From Acidobacteriota bacterium (GTDB lineage: Bacteria; Acidobacteriota; Vicinamibacteria; Vicinamibacterales; Vicinamibacteraceae), in the NCBI GenBank assembly GCA_020845575.1, contig JADLFL010000040.1:62001-126000 (forward strand): 64,000 bases of DNA. Direction: 5' to 3'. Below the pieces are notes generated by a model. The model worked only from the letters and a program-made list of their open reading frames with translations. It was not told where the DNA came from and made no database searches. The position numbers and the translations under genes are program-made. Every line of letters starts with the position of its first letter. The first letter of the stretch is position 1. Shown here piece after piece: positions 8,272 to 16,043 of this stretch.

Positions 8272-9666
8272 GTGCGTACCTCTCCACCAGCGCGTGAACG
8301 CCACTCCGTCGTAGGACGCCTTGTCGTCATCGGCGCCGGACCGACGGGACTCGGCGCGGCGCTCGCCTGCATCGAGCACGGCCACCCGGATGTCGTGGTG
8401 TTCGAGGCCGAGGATGGTCCCGGTGGGCTGGCCGGCAGCGTGATCGATGACGAGGGCTTCACGTGGGACCTCGGCGGTCACGTGCAGTTCAGTCATTACG
8501 AGCGCTACGACCGACTGCTCGATCGCGCGCTGGGCGACGCCTGGCTGCACCACACGCGAACCGCCGCCATCCGTGTGCTCGGCCACGACGTGCCGTATCC
8601 GTTCCAGCATCATCTCGAGGCGCTGCCTCCGCGCGAGCGTCAGTGGGCCGCCGAGACGCTGGCCGCTGCGACAGGCAGACCCGTCGACGACAGCTTCGCC
8701 GCGTGGATGGACGCGACCTTCGGTGAAGGGATCTGCGCCCTGTTCCTCAGACCGTACAACCGGAAGGTCTGGCAGCATCCCCTCGAGGACATGAGTGCGG
8801 CCTGGCTCGGGGAACGCGTGGCGCGACCCCGCGCGGAGGATGACGCGCCGCGTTCGGACTGGGGACCCAACGCCACGTTCCGCTATCCCGTACGCGGCGG
8901 GACCGGTGCCATCTGGAAGGGAGTAGCCCGGCTGTTGCCGGACACCATCGTGCGCACCGGATGTCGCGTCGTGGGTATCGATCCCGAGGGCCGGCGGATC
9001 ACGCTTGCCGATGGGGAAGTCGTACCTTACGACACGCTGCTCGGCACGATGCCGCTCGATGCGCTCGTCGCCTGCCTGCCAGACTCGTCGCCAGCGGTGA
9101 AGGCCGCAGCGGCGCGACTCGTGGCCAACACCGTGGAACTGGTCGGCGTGGGCGTGGGTCTGCCCGCCGACGAGGCGATGCGCCGCCGTACCTGGATGTA
9201 TTTCCCGGAGGCCGACAGTCCCTACTATCGCGTGACGGTGTTGTCCAACTACGCCGCGTCCAACGCGCCCGACGCCGCTTCGTACTCCCTGCTGACCGAG
9301 AGCGCACATCCTCGTGCCGAGCGTGTGGATCGCGATGCGTTGGTCGAGGCGACATGCCGCGCGCTCGAGCGAGACGGGTTGCTGCCGCGCGGTGCGCCGA
9401 TCCGATCCCTGTGGCACCGCACGCTGGCGCACGGGTATCCCGTGCCGACGCGCGGGCGTGACGATGCACTCGCCACGCTCCACGCGGCCCTCGCGCCGTT
9501 CGGGATCCATACTCGCGGGCGCTTCGGCGGATGGAAGTACGAAGTCTCGAACCAGGACCACAGTCTCATGCAGGGGATGGAGTTCGTCGAACACTGGCTG
9601 CACGGTGTGCCGGAGATGACGTACCACAGCCCCGCCGACGCGAATCGCACCTACCATCGTGGCTGA
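8272..9666 (+). CDS. FAD/NAD(P)-binding oxidoreductase, UDP-galactopyranose mutase/protoporphyrinogen oxidase-like
   Basis: 464 residues, GTG start. The N-terminal Rossmann motif VVIGAGPTGLG (about residues 18-28) with an acidic strand end (VVVFEAEDGPGG) binds FAD. The block FLRPYNRKVWQHPLEDM and the later GGWKYEVSNQDHSLMQGMEF are typical of amine-oxidase-type proteins related to UDP-galactopyranose mutase that occur in glycan clusters. The reaction could be a sugar-nucleotide isomerisation or an oxidation; the sequence alone does not decide. Its end overlaps the start of the tandem GT2 gene by 8 bases, so the two are translationally coupled. Confidence 0.75.
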   Translation: MRTSPPARERHSVVGRLVVIGAGPTGLGAALACIEHGHPDVVVFEAEDGPGGLAGSVIDDEGFTWDLGGHVQFSHYERYDRLLDRALGDAWLHHTRTAAIRVLGHDVPYPFQHHLEALPPRERQWAAETLAAATGRPVDDSFAAWMDATFGEGICALFLRPYNRKVWQHPLEDMSAAWLGERVARPRAEDDAPRSDWGPNATFRYPVRGGTGAIWKGVARLLPDTIVRTGCRVVGIDPEGRRITLADGEVVPYDTLLGTMPLDALVACLPDSSPAVKAAAARLVANTVELVGVGVGLPADEAMRRRTWMYFPEADSPYYRVTVLSNYAASNAPDAASYSLLTESAHPRAERVDRDALVEATCRALERDGLLPRGAPIRSLWHRTLAHGYPVPTRGRDDALATLHAALAPFGIHTRGRFGGWKYEVSNQDHSLMQGMEFVEHWLHGVPEMTYHSPADANRTYHRG

Positions 9667-11143
9667 CCCGATCGCGATCAGCGTCGTCATTCCGGCACGC
9701 AACGAAGCCGCGGCGATCTCCGGCGTGATCGAGGACTGCCGCGCGTTCGCGCGGGCGGCGGGAATACGGCACGAGATCGTGGTCGTCGACGATGCGAGTG
9801 ACGACGAGACGGCGCGCCTGGTGGAAGAGGCTGCGCGGCATGGTGACGTTCGCCTGATACGCCAAGCCACGCGTCGCGGCATCGCCGAGACGTCGCACGC
9901 CGGGCTGCTCGCGGCCCGGCACGACGTGATCTGCTACCTGGATGGTGACGGGCAGTTCACGGCCGCGGCATTCCGACCGTTGCTCGATCGCCTGGCCGAC
10001 GCCGATCTCGTGGTCGGGTGGCGGCAGGCGCGTGTCGAACGCGGGCCGCGCACATGGGGCAGCCGTGTGTACAACGCCGCGACCCGCCTGGCGGGTGTGT
10101 CGGTTCACGACGTCAACTGCGGTTTCCGTGTGTTGCGGCGTTCCGCGTTCGCGAACGTGGCCGAGGCCGTCCAGTCGCGATCGTCGTTCTATTTCGCCGA
10201 GCTCACGCTGCTCATCCAGGCCACCGGAGGACGTGTCGTTGAAGTGACCGTCCCTCATCGGGCCCGCGTCGGTGGCCGGCCGTCGGGTGCGAGTCCATCG
10301 GTTGTCGTGAGGCAGTTCGTCGATCTCGTGCGCTACATGTGGCGGAGAGAGCGAACTGGTGAGACGCTGCGCGAGCCGCAGCCAGAGAGCACCGCCGTCG
10401 CAGGGGACGCGGCATCTCCGAGTACCGGCGCCGAGGTCGATGTGTCGCTGGTCGTGCCGGTCTACAACGAGGGCGGCACGATCGAGACATCGCTTGCAGA
10501 GTGGCTGGTTGTCCTGGCCGACAAGGGACTGCGTGCGGAATGCGTCGTCGTCGACGACGGCTCGACGGACGGGACGACTGATGTCCTGCGCGCGCTCGCC
10601 GCACGCGATCCGCGAATTCACGTACATCGTCAGGCCAACACCGGACACGGGGCCGCGCTGCTGACGGCCTATCGGCGCGCGCGTGGCCCATGGGTCGTGC
10701 AGATCGATGGCGATGACGAGATCGGCGCGTCGTCGTTCGAGGCGCTCTGGGTGGCACGCACGCCTGGTGGAATGGTGCTTGGTTGTCGTGCTGCTCGCGA
10801 ACGTGCACGCGCGCGTCGCGTTGTCTCCCGTGCAGCGGCCACGTGGTTCCGGTGGGCGACGGGCGCCACGGCGCACGACGTGAACGTGCCTTTTCGTGTG
10901 CTGCCCCGCGAACGACTGGACGAGTTCCTCTCTGTCGTGCCAGACGGGCTCGTGGCTCCGAACCTCGCCCTGAGCATCCTTGCCGGCGTTCGTGGCTGGG
11001 ATCTTCGCGAGGTACCCGTCGTCGAGCGCGCGCGCCTGACGACACGTCAGGGACTCGGTGGTCGACGGCTGTGGATGACTGTGTGTCGCGCGGCGTGCGA
11101 GAGCCTGGCCTTCCGCGTGCGCCTCGGGCGTCACTCGCCATGA
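9659..11143 (+). CDS. Fused tandem family-2 glycosyltransferase
   Basis: 494 residues, GTG start overlapping the previous stop. Two complete GT2 domains are joined: domain 1 (about residues 5-235) has VVIPARNEAA, VVVDDAS, and a DGDG metal site; domain 2 (about 262-490) has LVVPVYNEGG, VVVDDGSTDGT and DGDDE. Each has a downstream NCGFRVL or VNVPFRVL block like dolichol-phosphate/undecaprenyl-phosphate sugar synthases. No membrane helix is obvious, so it is probably cytosolic or peripheral. A plausible job is making polyprenyl-phosphate sugars for the two GT-C-like proteins transcribed divergently, an inference from family pairing. Fusion of two such domains in one chain is uncommon. PqqD follows after 33 bases. 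Confidence 0.85.
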   Translation: MADPIAISVVIPARNEAAAISGVIEDCRAFARAAGIRHEIVVVDDASDDETARLVEEAARHGDVRLIRQATRRGIAETSHAGLLAARHDVICYLDGDGQFTAAAFRPLLDRLADADLVVGWRQARVERGPRTWGSRVYNAATRLAGVSVHDVNCGFRVLRRSAFANVAEAVQSRSSFYFAELTLLIQATGGRVVEVTVPHRARVGGRPSGASPSVVVRQFVDLVRYMWRRERTGETLREPQPESTAVAGDAASPSTGAEVDVSLVVPVYNEGGTIETSLAEWLVVLADKGLRAECVVVDDGSTDGTTDVLRALAARDPRIHVHRQANTGHGAALLTAYRRARGPWVVQIDGDDEIGASSFEALWVARTPGGMVLGCRAARERARARRVVSRAAATWFRWATGATAHDVNVPFRVLPRERLDEFLSVVPDGLVAPNLALSILAGVRGWDLREVPVVERARLTTRQGLGGRRLWMTVCRAACESLAFRVRLGRHSP

Positions 11144-11176
11144 CGTATCCTCGTCACGTCATCCACGCCGGACGCC

Positions 11177-11494
11177 ATGTCAGATCTGCTGCCTTCCACC
11201 CGCTTTGCCACGCGAACCGACGTCCTCAGCTCGCGCGTCGGCGACACCGGTGTGATGCTGCTCGATCCCGCCGCGTCGATGTACCTGGGCACTCATGGGG
11301 TGGGCGCGTTGATCTGGCAACGTCTCGCGGCGGGGCCGCAGACGATGGCGCAGTTGTGCGAGGCCGTCGAGGCCGAGTACGACGTCGATGCCGAGACCTG
11401 CCGCGGCGACGTGAAGACGTTCCTCGCCGACCTGCTCGATAGGAACCTGATCGCGCGTGTGGACGATGGCGCAGTCGCATCGCGTGACGCCTGA
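11177..11494 (+). CDS. PqqD-like peptide-binding protein (RiPP recognition element)
   Basis: 105 residues. The pattern of a short beta hairpin (LSSRVGDTGVMLLDP), then GVGALIWQRLAAGPQTMAQL, then a helical pair with the EVxxFLxxLxxRxLI-like end VKTFLADLLDRNLIARV matches PqqD and the lasso B1 proteins. PqqD proteins form a winged helix-turn-helix-like fold that binds the leader of a precursor peptide and delivers it to modifying enzymes. Here the likely partner is the lasso-leader peptide at 7070-7207. It ends the plus-strand unit with the FAD enzyme and tandem GT2. No B2 protease or cyclase gene follows. Confidence 0.8.
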   Translation: MSDLLPSTRFATRTDVLSSRVGDTGVMLLDPAASMYLGTHGVGALIWQRLAAGPQTMAQLCEAVEAEYDVDAETCRGDVKTFLADLLDRNLIARVDDGAVASRDA

Positions 11495-11660
11495 ACGCGG
11501 CGTATGCCCGCTGACATCAGCCCGGGACCTTCGACTCTCCGGCGTGCCGCGACCCATCGCGTCCATCATCGCTCTGGCGACATGCCGCCCGCCCGCAACA
11601 CCGACGCGTGATGTCCGTGCGTGTACGTGACCATGCTCGTCTCCAGAGGCGTGCAGGGCC

Positions 11661-12077
11661 TCACCTGTCGGTCGAGCGCGGAGGGCCGACCCTACCGCCG
11701 GCGCCAGGGGTAGGGCCGGCTCTCCGAGCCGGCCTCTGGCCGAGTTCCTGCTTGATGGGGTCCCAGTAGTCGCGGCGCCAGCGCTCTTCGGTGCGCGGGA
11801 TGAGGGCCTTGGGTACGCCGCGGTGGGTGAGCGTCAGTTCGGTGCCGGTGTTCACGGGACGCAGGGTGAACGCGGCCATGGAGAAGACACCCTCGGGATA
11901 GTCGCCTTCGCGCCATGCGCGCACCACGCGCGTGTCCGGCGCCATGTCCACGACGATGCCCGAACCCTCGCCCATTCGGAAGCGCTGGCCGACGGCGTCG
12001 GAGTCGCTGACGAGGTGCTTGTAGACCTCAGCCGGCTCGGCGCGGAATGTCACCGTCTGTTTGATCGTCTTGCACAT
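11661..12077 (-). CDS. SRPBCC/AHSA1-like small protein with repeat-encoded C-terminus
   Basis: 138 residues from ATG 12077, which has AAGGA seven bases upstream. Residues 1-115 show the START/Bet v1-like pattern of SRPBCC proteins: a strand VTFRAEPAEVYKHLVSD, then VVDMAPDTRVVRAWRE, then a beta segment FTLRPVNTGTELTLTHRGVP and a C-terminal helix. Such folds bind hydrophobic ligands; the ligand is unknown. From about residue 116 (RPARRAGPTPGAGG) the sequence is encoded by the dispersed hairpin repeat at 11682-11735, so the normal C-terminus has probably been replaced or extended. It is transcribed away from the dihydroorotase gene. Confidence 0.75.
   Translation of the reverse strand: MCKTIKQTVTFRAEPAEVYKHLVSDSDAVGQRFRMGEGSGIVVDMAPDTRVVRAWREGDYPEGVFSMAAFTLRPVNTGTELTLTHRGVPKALIPRTEERWRRDYWDPIKQELGQRPARRAGPTPGAGGRVGPPRSTDR
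11682..11735. repeat. Head-to-head pair of dispersed REP-like hairpins
   Basis: GGAGGGCCGACCCTACC (about 11682-11698) faces GGTAGGGCCGGCTCTCC (from 11709), separated by GCCGGCGCCA. The right copy continues as a perfect hairpin GGCCGGCTC-TCC-GAGCCGGCC. Paired inverted copies like this resemble bacterial interspersed mosaic elements. The pair lies inside the end of the SRPBCC reading frame. Confidence 0.75.
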
Positions 12078-12153
12078 GGGAGCATCCTTGCAGATATCGG
12101 GGTGAACGGGGAGAACCCGCCTCGCGCATGGTAGCGTCTCCGGCAGACCAGCG

Positions 12154-13506
12154 ATGCACGAGACCTACGACCTGCTCATCACCGGCGGCACCGTGGCCAA
12201 CCATGACGGCGTGTTCGGCCGCGACATCGGCGTATGCGCGGGCCGCATCGCCGCCATCGGCAATCTCGGCGGCGCTCATGCCGGCGAGCGGATCGACGCC
12301 ACGGGGCTGACGATCCTGCCGGGCGTCATCGACACGCAGGTGCACTTCCGCGAGCCGGGCCTCGACCACAAGGAGGATCTCGAATCGGGCTCGCGCGCCG
12401 CCGTCATGGGTGGCGTCACCGCCGTCTTCGAGATGCCCAACACCAACCCGCCCACCGTCTCACCCGAGGCGCTGGCAGACAAGGTCGGGCGTGCCACCAA
12501 TCGCATGCACTGCGACTTCGCCTTCTGGGTCGGCGGTACGCACGAGAATGCGAAAGACGTCGCCGAGCTGGAGCGACTGCCCGGAGCGGCAGGCATCAAG
12601 GTGTTCATGGGGTCGTCAACGGGCTCGCTCCTCGTCGAGGACGATGCGGGCGTCACCGAGATCCTGAGGCGCACGCGCCGCCGCGCGGCCTTCCACTCCG
12701 AAGACGAGGCCATGCTGCGTGAGCGCATGGGGCTGAGAGTGCCCGGTGATCCCTCGTCGCACCCCGTGTGGCGATCGGCAGACGTGGCACTTGCCTGCAC
12801 CAGACGGCTCATCGGCATCGCCCGTGCTACCGGCGCGCGCGTCCACGTGCTGCACGTGTCGACGGCCGACGAAATGGCCTGGCTCCGCGATCACAAGGAC
12901 TACGCGTCGATCGAGGTGACGCCGCACCATCTCACGCTCGTCGCGCCCGAGTGCTACGCGAGCCTCGGTACCTTCGCGCAGATGAACCCGCCGGTGCGCG
13001 ACGCGTCGCATCGCGATGGCGTCTGGCGGGGGATCGCCGACGGCACCGCCGACATCCTCGGCTCGGACCACGCGCCGCACACAGTGGAGGAGAAGCATCA
13101 CGCCTATCCGGCGAGCCATTCGGGCATGACAGGCGTGCAGACGCTGGTGCCGATCATGCTCGACCACGTTGCGGCAGGGCGCCTGACGCTGGCCCGCCTG
13201 GTCGACATGACGAGCGCCGGGCCGGCACGCCTTTTCGGCATCGCCGGCAAGGGGCGGATCGCCGTTGGCTACGACGCCGATTTCACCATCGTCGACATGA
13301 AGCGGCGCGAGGTCATCACCAACCGCTGGATTGCATCGAAGAGCCAGTGGACGCCGTACGACGGCATGGCAGTCACGGGATGGCCCGTCGGAACCATCGT
13401 GCGGGGCAGGCGCGTGATGTGGGACGGCGAGTTGGCGGGCCCGTCCGGCGGCGCGGCCGTGCGCTTCGCGGAGACGCTGGCGCACGCCCCCGCGGCGATC
13501 AGCTGA
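12154..13506 (+). CDS. pyrC: Dihydroorotase (class I type)
   Basis: 450 residues. Dihydroorotase cyclises N-carbamoyl-aspartate to dihydroorotate in pyrimidine synthesis. Metal and active-site motifs are in order: DTQVHFREPG (60-69), the carbamylated-lysine region AGIKVFMGSS (about 149-158), HSEDE, HVLHVST, and DILGSDHAPH with the catalytic Asp. The first His of the usual HxH pair is Gln (Q62), a variant I recall from one branch of bacterial dihydroorotases with the pattern DxQVHFREPG. No other pyr gene is nearby. The stop overlaps the convergent small membrane gene by 8 bases. Close relatives include allantoinase and hydantoinase, but KVFMGSS and HFREPG favour dihydroorotase. Confidence 0.88.
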   Translation: MHETYDLLITGGTVANHDGVFGRDIGVCAGRIAAIGNLGGAHAGERIDATGLTILPGVIDTQVHFREPGLDHKEDLESGSRAAVMGGVTAVFEMPNTNPPTVSPEALADKVGRATNRMHCDFAFWVGGTHENAKDVAELERLPGAAGIKVFMGSSTGSLLVEDDAGVTEILRRTRRRAAFHSEDEAMLRERMGLRVPGDPSSHPVWRSADVALACTRRLIGIARATGARVHVLHVSTADEMAWLRDHKDYASIEVTPHHLTLVAPECYASLGTFAQMNPPVRDASHRDGVWRGIADGTADILGSDHAPHTVEEKHHAYPASHSGMTGVQTLVPIMLDHVAAGRLTLARLVDMTSAGPARLFGIAGKGRIAVGYDADFTIVDMKRREVITNRWIASKSQWTPYDGMAVTGWPVGTIVRGRRVMWDGELAGPSGGAAVRFAETLAHAPAAIS

Positions 13507-13687
13507 ACAGCGCGTAGACGATCATCTGCGTGACCGCGACAAACGATGCCCAGAAGCGGACGTTGCTGTACCACGGCGTCGGCTCGCGCAGGCTTGGCGT
13601 GAGCCGTGGCGCGACGACGAGGATCACGTACAGCGCGAGCGCGTAGAACGCGATGACGAGGAGTGCACCCGGTTCGATTGGCATCAT
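13499..13687 (-). CDS. Small two-helix membrane protein downstream of SSS symporter
   Basis: 62 residues starting MMPIEPGALLVIAFYALALY, with one N-terminal and one C-terminal hydrophobic segment separated by a polar loop (RLTPSLREPTPWYSN). The ATG overlaps the stop of the upstream symporter gene (ATGA-type junction), so the two are translationally coupled and probably work together. I do not recognise a named family; small partner subunits are known for some sodium/solute symporters, so an accessory role is an inference. Confidence 0.65.
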   Translation of the reverse strand: MMPIEPGALLVIAFYALALYVILVVAPRLTPSLREPTPWYSNVRFWASFVAVTQMIVYALFS

Positions 13688-15255
13688 CGCACCCAGCAGA
13701 CGAGGCCTCGCAGCTCGTCCTCGGACTTGGCCGGCGTCATGAGGCTGACCACCAGCAGCGCCACCGACGCGGCAACGAACGACCAGAACGCCGTCCAGAG
13801 GTAGAGATATCCGAGCGTACTCATCGCCGCCGCGGTGCCGACACCGGCGAGCATGCCGGCCACGCCGCCGGCCGCCGTGGCGCGACGGGTGATCATGCCG
13901 AAGAGCACTAGCGAGAACAGCGCGCCCTGGAAGAACGAGAGGAACGTCTGGAACGCCTCGAACACCGAGCCGAAGTGCGTCTTGACCTGATAGCTGACGA
14001 GGGCCCCGACGGCGAGCATGAGGATGACGAGCAAGCGCCCGGCCCGCAGGCACTCAGTGTCTGAGGCGTGCGGCCTGATGAACGGCCTGTAGATGTCGGT
14101 CACGATGAGCGTCGACGCCGAGTTCACGTACGCCTCGAGGTTGGCCATCACCCCGGCGATGAACGCACCCGTCAGCAGGCCGAGCGCGCCCGGCGGCACG
14201 AGGCGTTCGATCATCAGCGGGAGCACGCGATTGGCATCGTAGCCGGGCCCTGGTGCGCCGAGTTCGTCACCGTACAGCGCGATGGCGAGCAGTCCCGGCA
14301 GCACGAGCAGGACCGGGAAGACCAGCTTGATCACGGCCGCGAAGACGTAGGAGGCGCGCGCGTGGGCCTCGTCCTTCACGCCGAGCGAGCGCTGCACGAT
14401 CGCCTGGTTGCCCACCCAGTACGCCGGCCCCAGCACGAGACCGAGGCCGAGGATGAGCGCCGGCCACGGGTAGGTATCGTGTGAGGCGGACGGCAGGAGC
14501 TTGAAGTGCTCCGCCGTCCAGGTGTGCGCCGACACCTTCTCGAACATCATGCCGACGCCGCCCACTTCGCGGAGCCCGATGTAGCACAGCAGGCTCGCGC
14601 CGGCGATGAGCACGATGCACGACAGCACGTCGGTGAACGCCACGGCCTTGAGGCCGCCCGACGTCGTGAAGATCCCGACGAACACCGTCGTGAGTCCGAC
14701 GGAGAACCAGAACGACCAGCCCAGCAGCCCTTCGAACATCGCCGCGGCGCTCACGAGGATCGTGGCCACCGTGCCGATCATGAACAGCGACCAGATGACG
14801 GCGAAGAACGTACGGACCGAGAGGTTGTAGCGGCGGCCCAGGTACTCGGGAATCGTCGACACGCCCGAGCCCCAGAACAGCGGCATGAAGAGGAACGCCG
14901 CGATGAGGACCGGGAAGGTACACGCGACGAAGTCGAAGTTCATCATCACGACGCCGTACCGATAGGCGTCGCCGGCCAGGCCGATCATGTCCTTCGCGCC
15001 GATGTCGGACACGACGAGCGACATCCCCGCCGCCCACCACGGCAGCGATCGCCCCGCCAGGAAGTAGTCGCCGCTCGTACGGATGCCGCGACTGGCCCAC
15101 AGGCCGATCGCGGTCACCGCGAGCAGGTAGAGCACGATCAGGGCGATGTCGATGGTCGAGAGCTGAATCGCACGCACGGCGACAGATGATACTGCGTGCG
15201 GTGAAACCTGGACGACTGGCGCGACGGCCCCGCCCGAGTCCGGCGAGACGAGCAT
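13684..15255 (-). CDS. Sodium/solute symporter (SSS/SGLT family)
   Basis: About 523 residues from ATG 15255; a TTG at 15267 and a GTG at 15177 are alternative starts, and the GTG would begin just before the first helix. The chain has about thirteen hydrophobic segments and SSS hallmarks: GDYFLAGRSLPWWAAGMSLVVSDIG in the first helices, then GGLKAVAFTDVLS in the middle. This family couples Na+ entry to uptake of sugars, amino acids or other small solutes; the substrate cannot be read from sequence. It is co-transcribed with the 62-residue membrane protein, and divergent from the Phd/PIN toxin-antitoxin pair. Confidence 0.88.
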   Translation of the reverse strand: MLVSPDSGGAVAPVVQVSPHAVSSVAVRAIQLSTIDIALIVLYLLAVTAIGLWASRGIRTSGDYFLAGRSLPWWAAGMSLVVSDIGAKDMIGLAGDAYRYGVVMMNFDFVACTFPVLIAAFLFMPLFWGSGVSTIPEYLGRRYNLSVRTFFAVIWSLFMIGTVATILVSAAAMFEGLLGWSFWFSVGLTTVFVGIFTTSGGLKAVAFTDVLSCIVLIAGASLLCYIGLREVGGVGMMFEKVSAHTWTAEHFKLLPSASHDTYPWPALILGLGLVLGPAYWVGNQAIVQRSLGVKDEAHARASYVFAAVIKLVFPVLLVLPGLLAIALYGDELGAPGPGYDANRVLPLMIERLVPPGALGLLTGAFIAGVMANLEAYVNSASTLIVTDIYRPFIRPHASDTECLRAGRLLVILMLAVGALVSYQVKTHFGSVFEAFQTFLSFFQGALFSLVLFGMITRRATAAGGVAGMLAGVGTAAAMSTLGYLYLWTAFWSFVAASVALLVVSLMTPAKSEDELRGLVCWVR

Positions 15256-15285
15256 CCCTGCCGACAACCGCAGTCGCCGTCAGTT

Positions 15286-15314
15286 TTGACTAGTCTGACC
15301 AGATCATCTAGCCT
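15286..15314 (+). promoter_or_regulatory. Promoter/operator of the toxin-antitoxin pair, possibly leaderless
   Basis: TTGACT (15286-15291) and TAGCCT (15309-15314) are 17 bases apart. The perfect palindrome GACTAGTC (15288-15295) and the inverted repeat TCTGACCAGA just after it overlap this promoter, as expected for autorepression by a Phd-type antitoxin. Only seven bases lie between the -10 box and ATG 15322, which suggests a leaderless or nearly leaderless transcript. Confidence 0.5.
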
Positions 15315-15321
15315 GAGCTAC

Positions 15322-15588
15322 ATGAGCGAAGAACCGGTGTGGCAGCTGCACGAGGCGAAGGCACGCTTCAGCGAAGTGTTCCGGCGCGTTCGGACCGAGG
15401 GTCCGCAGCGTGTCGTCCGGCACCGTGGCGAGGCCGTGATCATCGTCGCGGCCGAGGCGTACGAGCGGGACATGGCCCGGGCGGATCAGCCGGCATCGCT
15501 CGTCGACTTCTTCAGGGACGCGCCGACAGGCGGGCGTTCGCTGGACATCTCGCGCAAGCGTGACGCGACCAGAACCATCCGATGGTAG
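15322..15588 (+). CDS. Phd/YefM-type antitoxin
   Basis: 88 residues from ATG 15322 (a longer frame upstream runs through the promoter). The N-terminal VWQLHEAKARFSEVFRRV and the next segment, GPQRVVRHRGEAVIIVAAEAY, are the Phd/YefM DNA-binding fold; the C-terminal tail (SLVDFFRDAP) should bind the toxin. It neutralises the PIN-domain toxin whose ATG overlaps its stop by 7 bases and probably represses its own promoter through the palindromes upstream. Family and arrangement are clear; toxin binding is inferred from known Phd-toxin pairs. Confidence 0.85.
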   Translation: MSEEPVWQLHEAKARFSEVFRRVRTEGPQRVVRHRGEAVIIVAAEAYERDMARADQPASLVDFFRDAPTGGRSLDISRKRDATRTIRW

Positions 15589-16034
15589 GCGGCCAGGCGG
15601 GTTTCCTGCTCGACACCAACGTGGTGTCGGAACTCATGAAGCCCCGGCCGAGCGCGAGGGTCGTGGCGTGGGTCGCGGCGACACCGGAACCCTTGCTGTA
15701 CCTGAGCGCCATCACCATCGGAGAGGTGCGTCGCGGTATCGATCTGCTCGACGAAGCAGACCCGAGGCGGGGTGCTCTCCAGAGCTGGCTGAATCACGAC
15801 GTGCGGTTGCGGTTCGCTGGCCGCATCCTGTCGTTCGATGAGGGTGTCGCCGAACGATGGGGACAGGTCGAAGCCCTTGCAAGGAAGCGGCGTGTAACCC
15901 TGCCGACCATCGACGCGCAACTGGCGGCAACGGCCCTGCATCATGGCTTGACCTTCGTGACCCGGAACGTCACGGACGTCGTGGCCACGGGCGTGCCCGT
16001 GTTCAACCCTTGGCCGAAGCGCGACGACGCGTGA
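15582..16034 (+). CDS. PIN-domain toxin (VapC-like ribonuclease)
   Basis: 150 residues. PIN-domain toxins are Mg2+-dependent RNases that usually cut tRNA or rRNA. Acidic catalytic positions are visible: D11 in LLDTNVVSELMKP, E48 in ITIGEVRRGI, D111 in LPTIDAQLAATA, and the TRN motif (FVTRNVTDV) near the C-terminus. Length is normal for VapC. It pairs with a Phd/YefM rather than a VapB antitoxin, a common combination. It is followed on the opposite strand by a truncated Doc toxin, so this gap has collected toxin genes. Confidence 0.88.
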   Translation: MVGGQAGFLLDTNVVSELMKPRPSARVVAWVAATPEPLLYLSAITIGEVRRGIDLLDEADPRRGALQSWLNHDVRLRFAGRILSFDEGVAERWGQVEALARKRRVTLPTIDAQLAATALHHGLTFVTRNVTDVVATGVPVFNPWPKRDDA

Positions 16035-16043
16035 CGCGATCGC

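Noticed and set aside
14506-15189. Long open frames antisense to the symporter and elsewhere (for example 3375-5099 plus, 16513-17832 plus, 24828-25931 plus, 55761-57782 plus)
   Set aside because: They are Arg/Gly/His-rich, show no domain motif, and run opposite or out of frame to well-supported genes. Such shadows are expected in GC-rich DNA.
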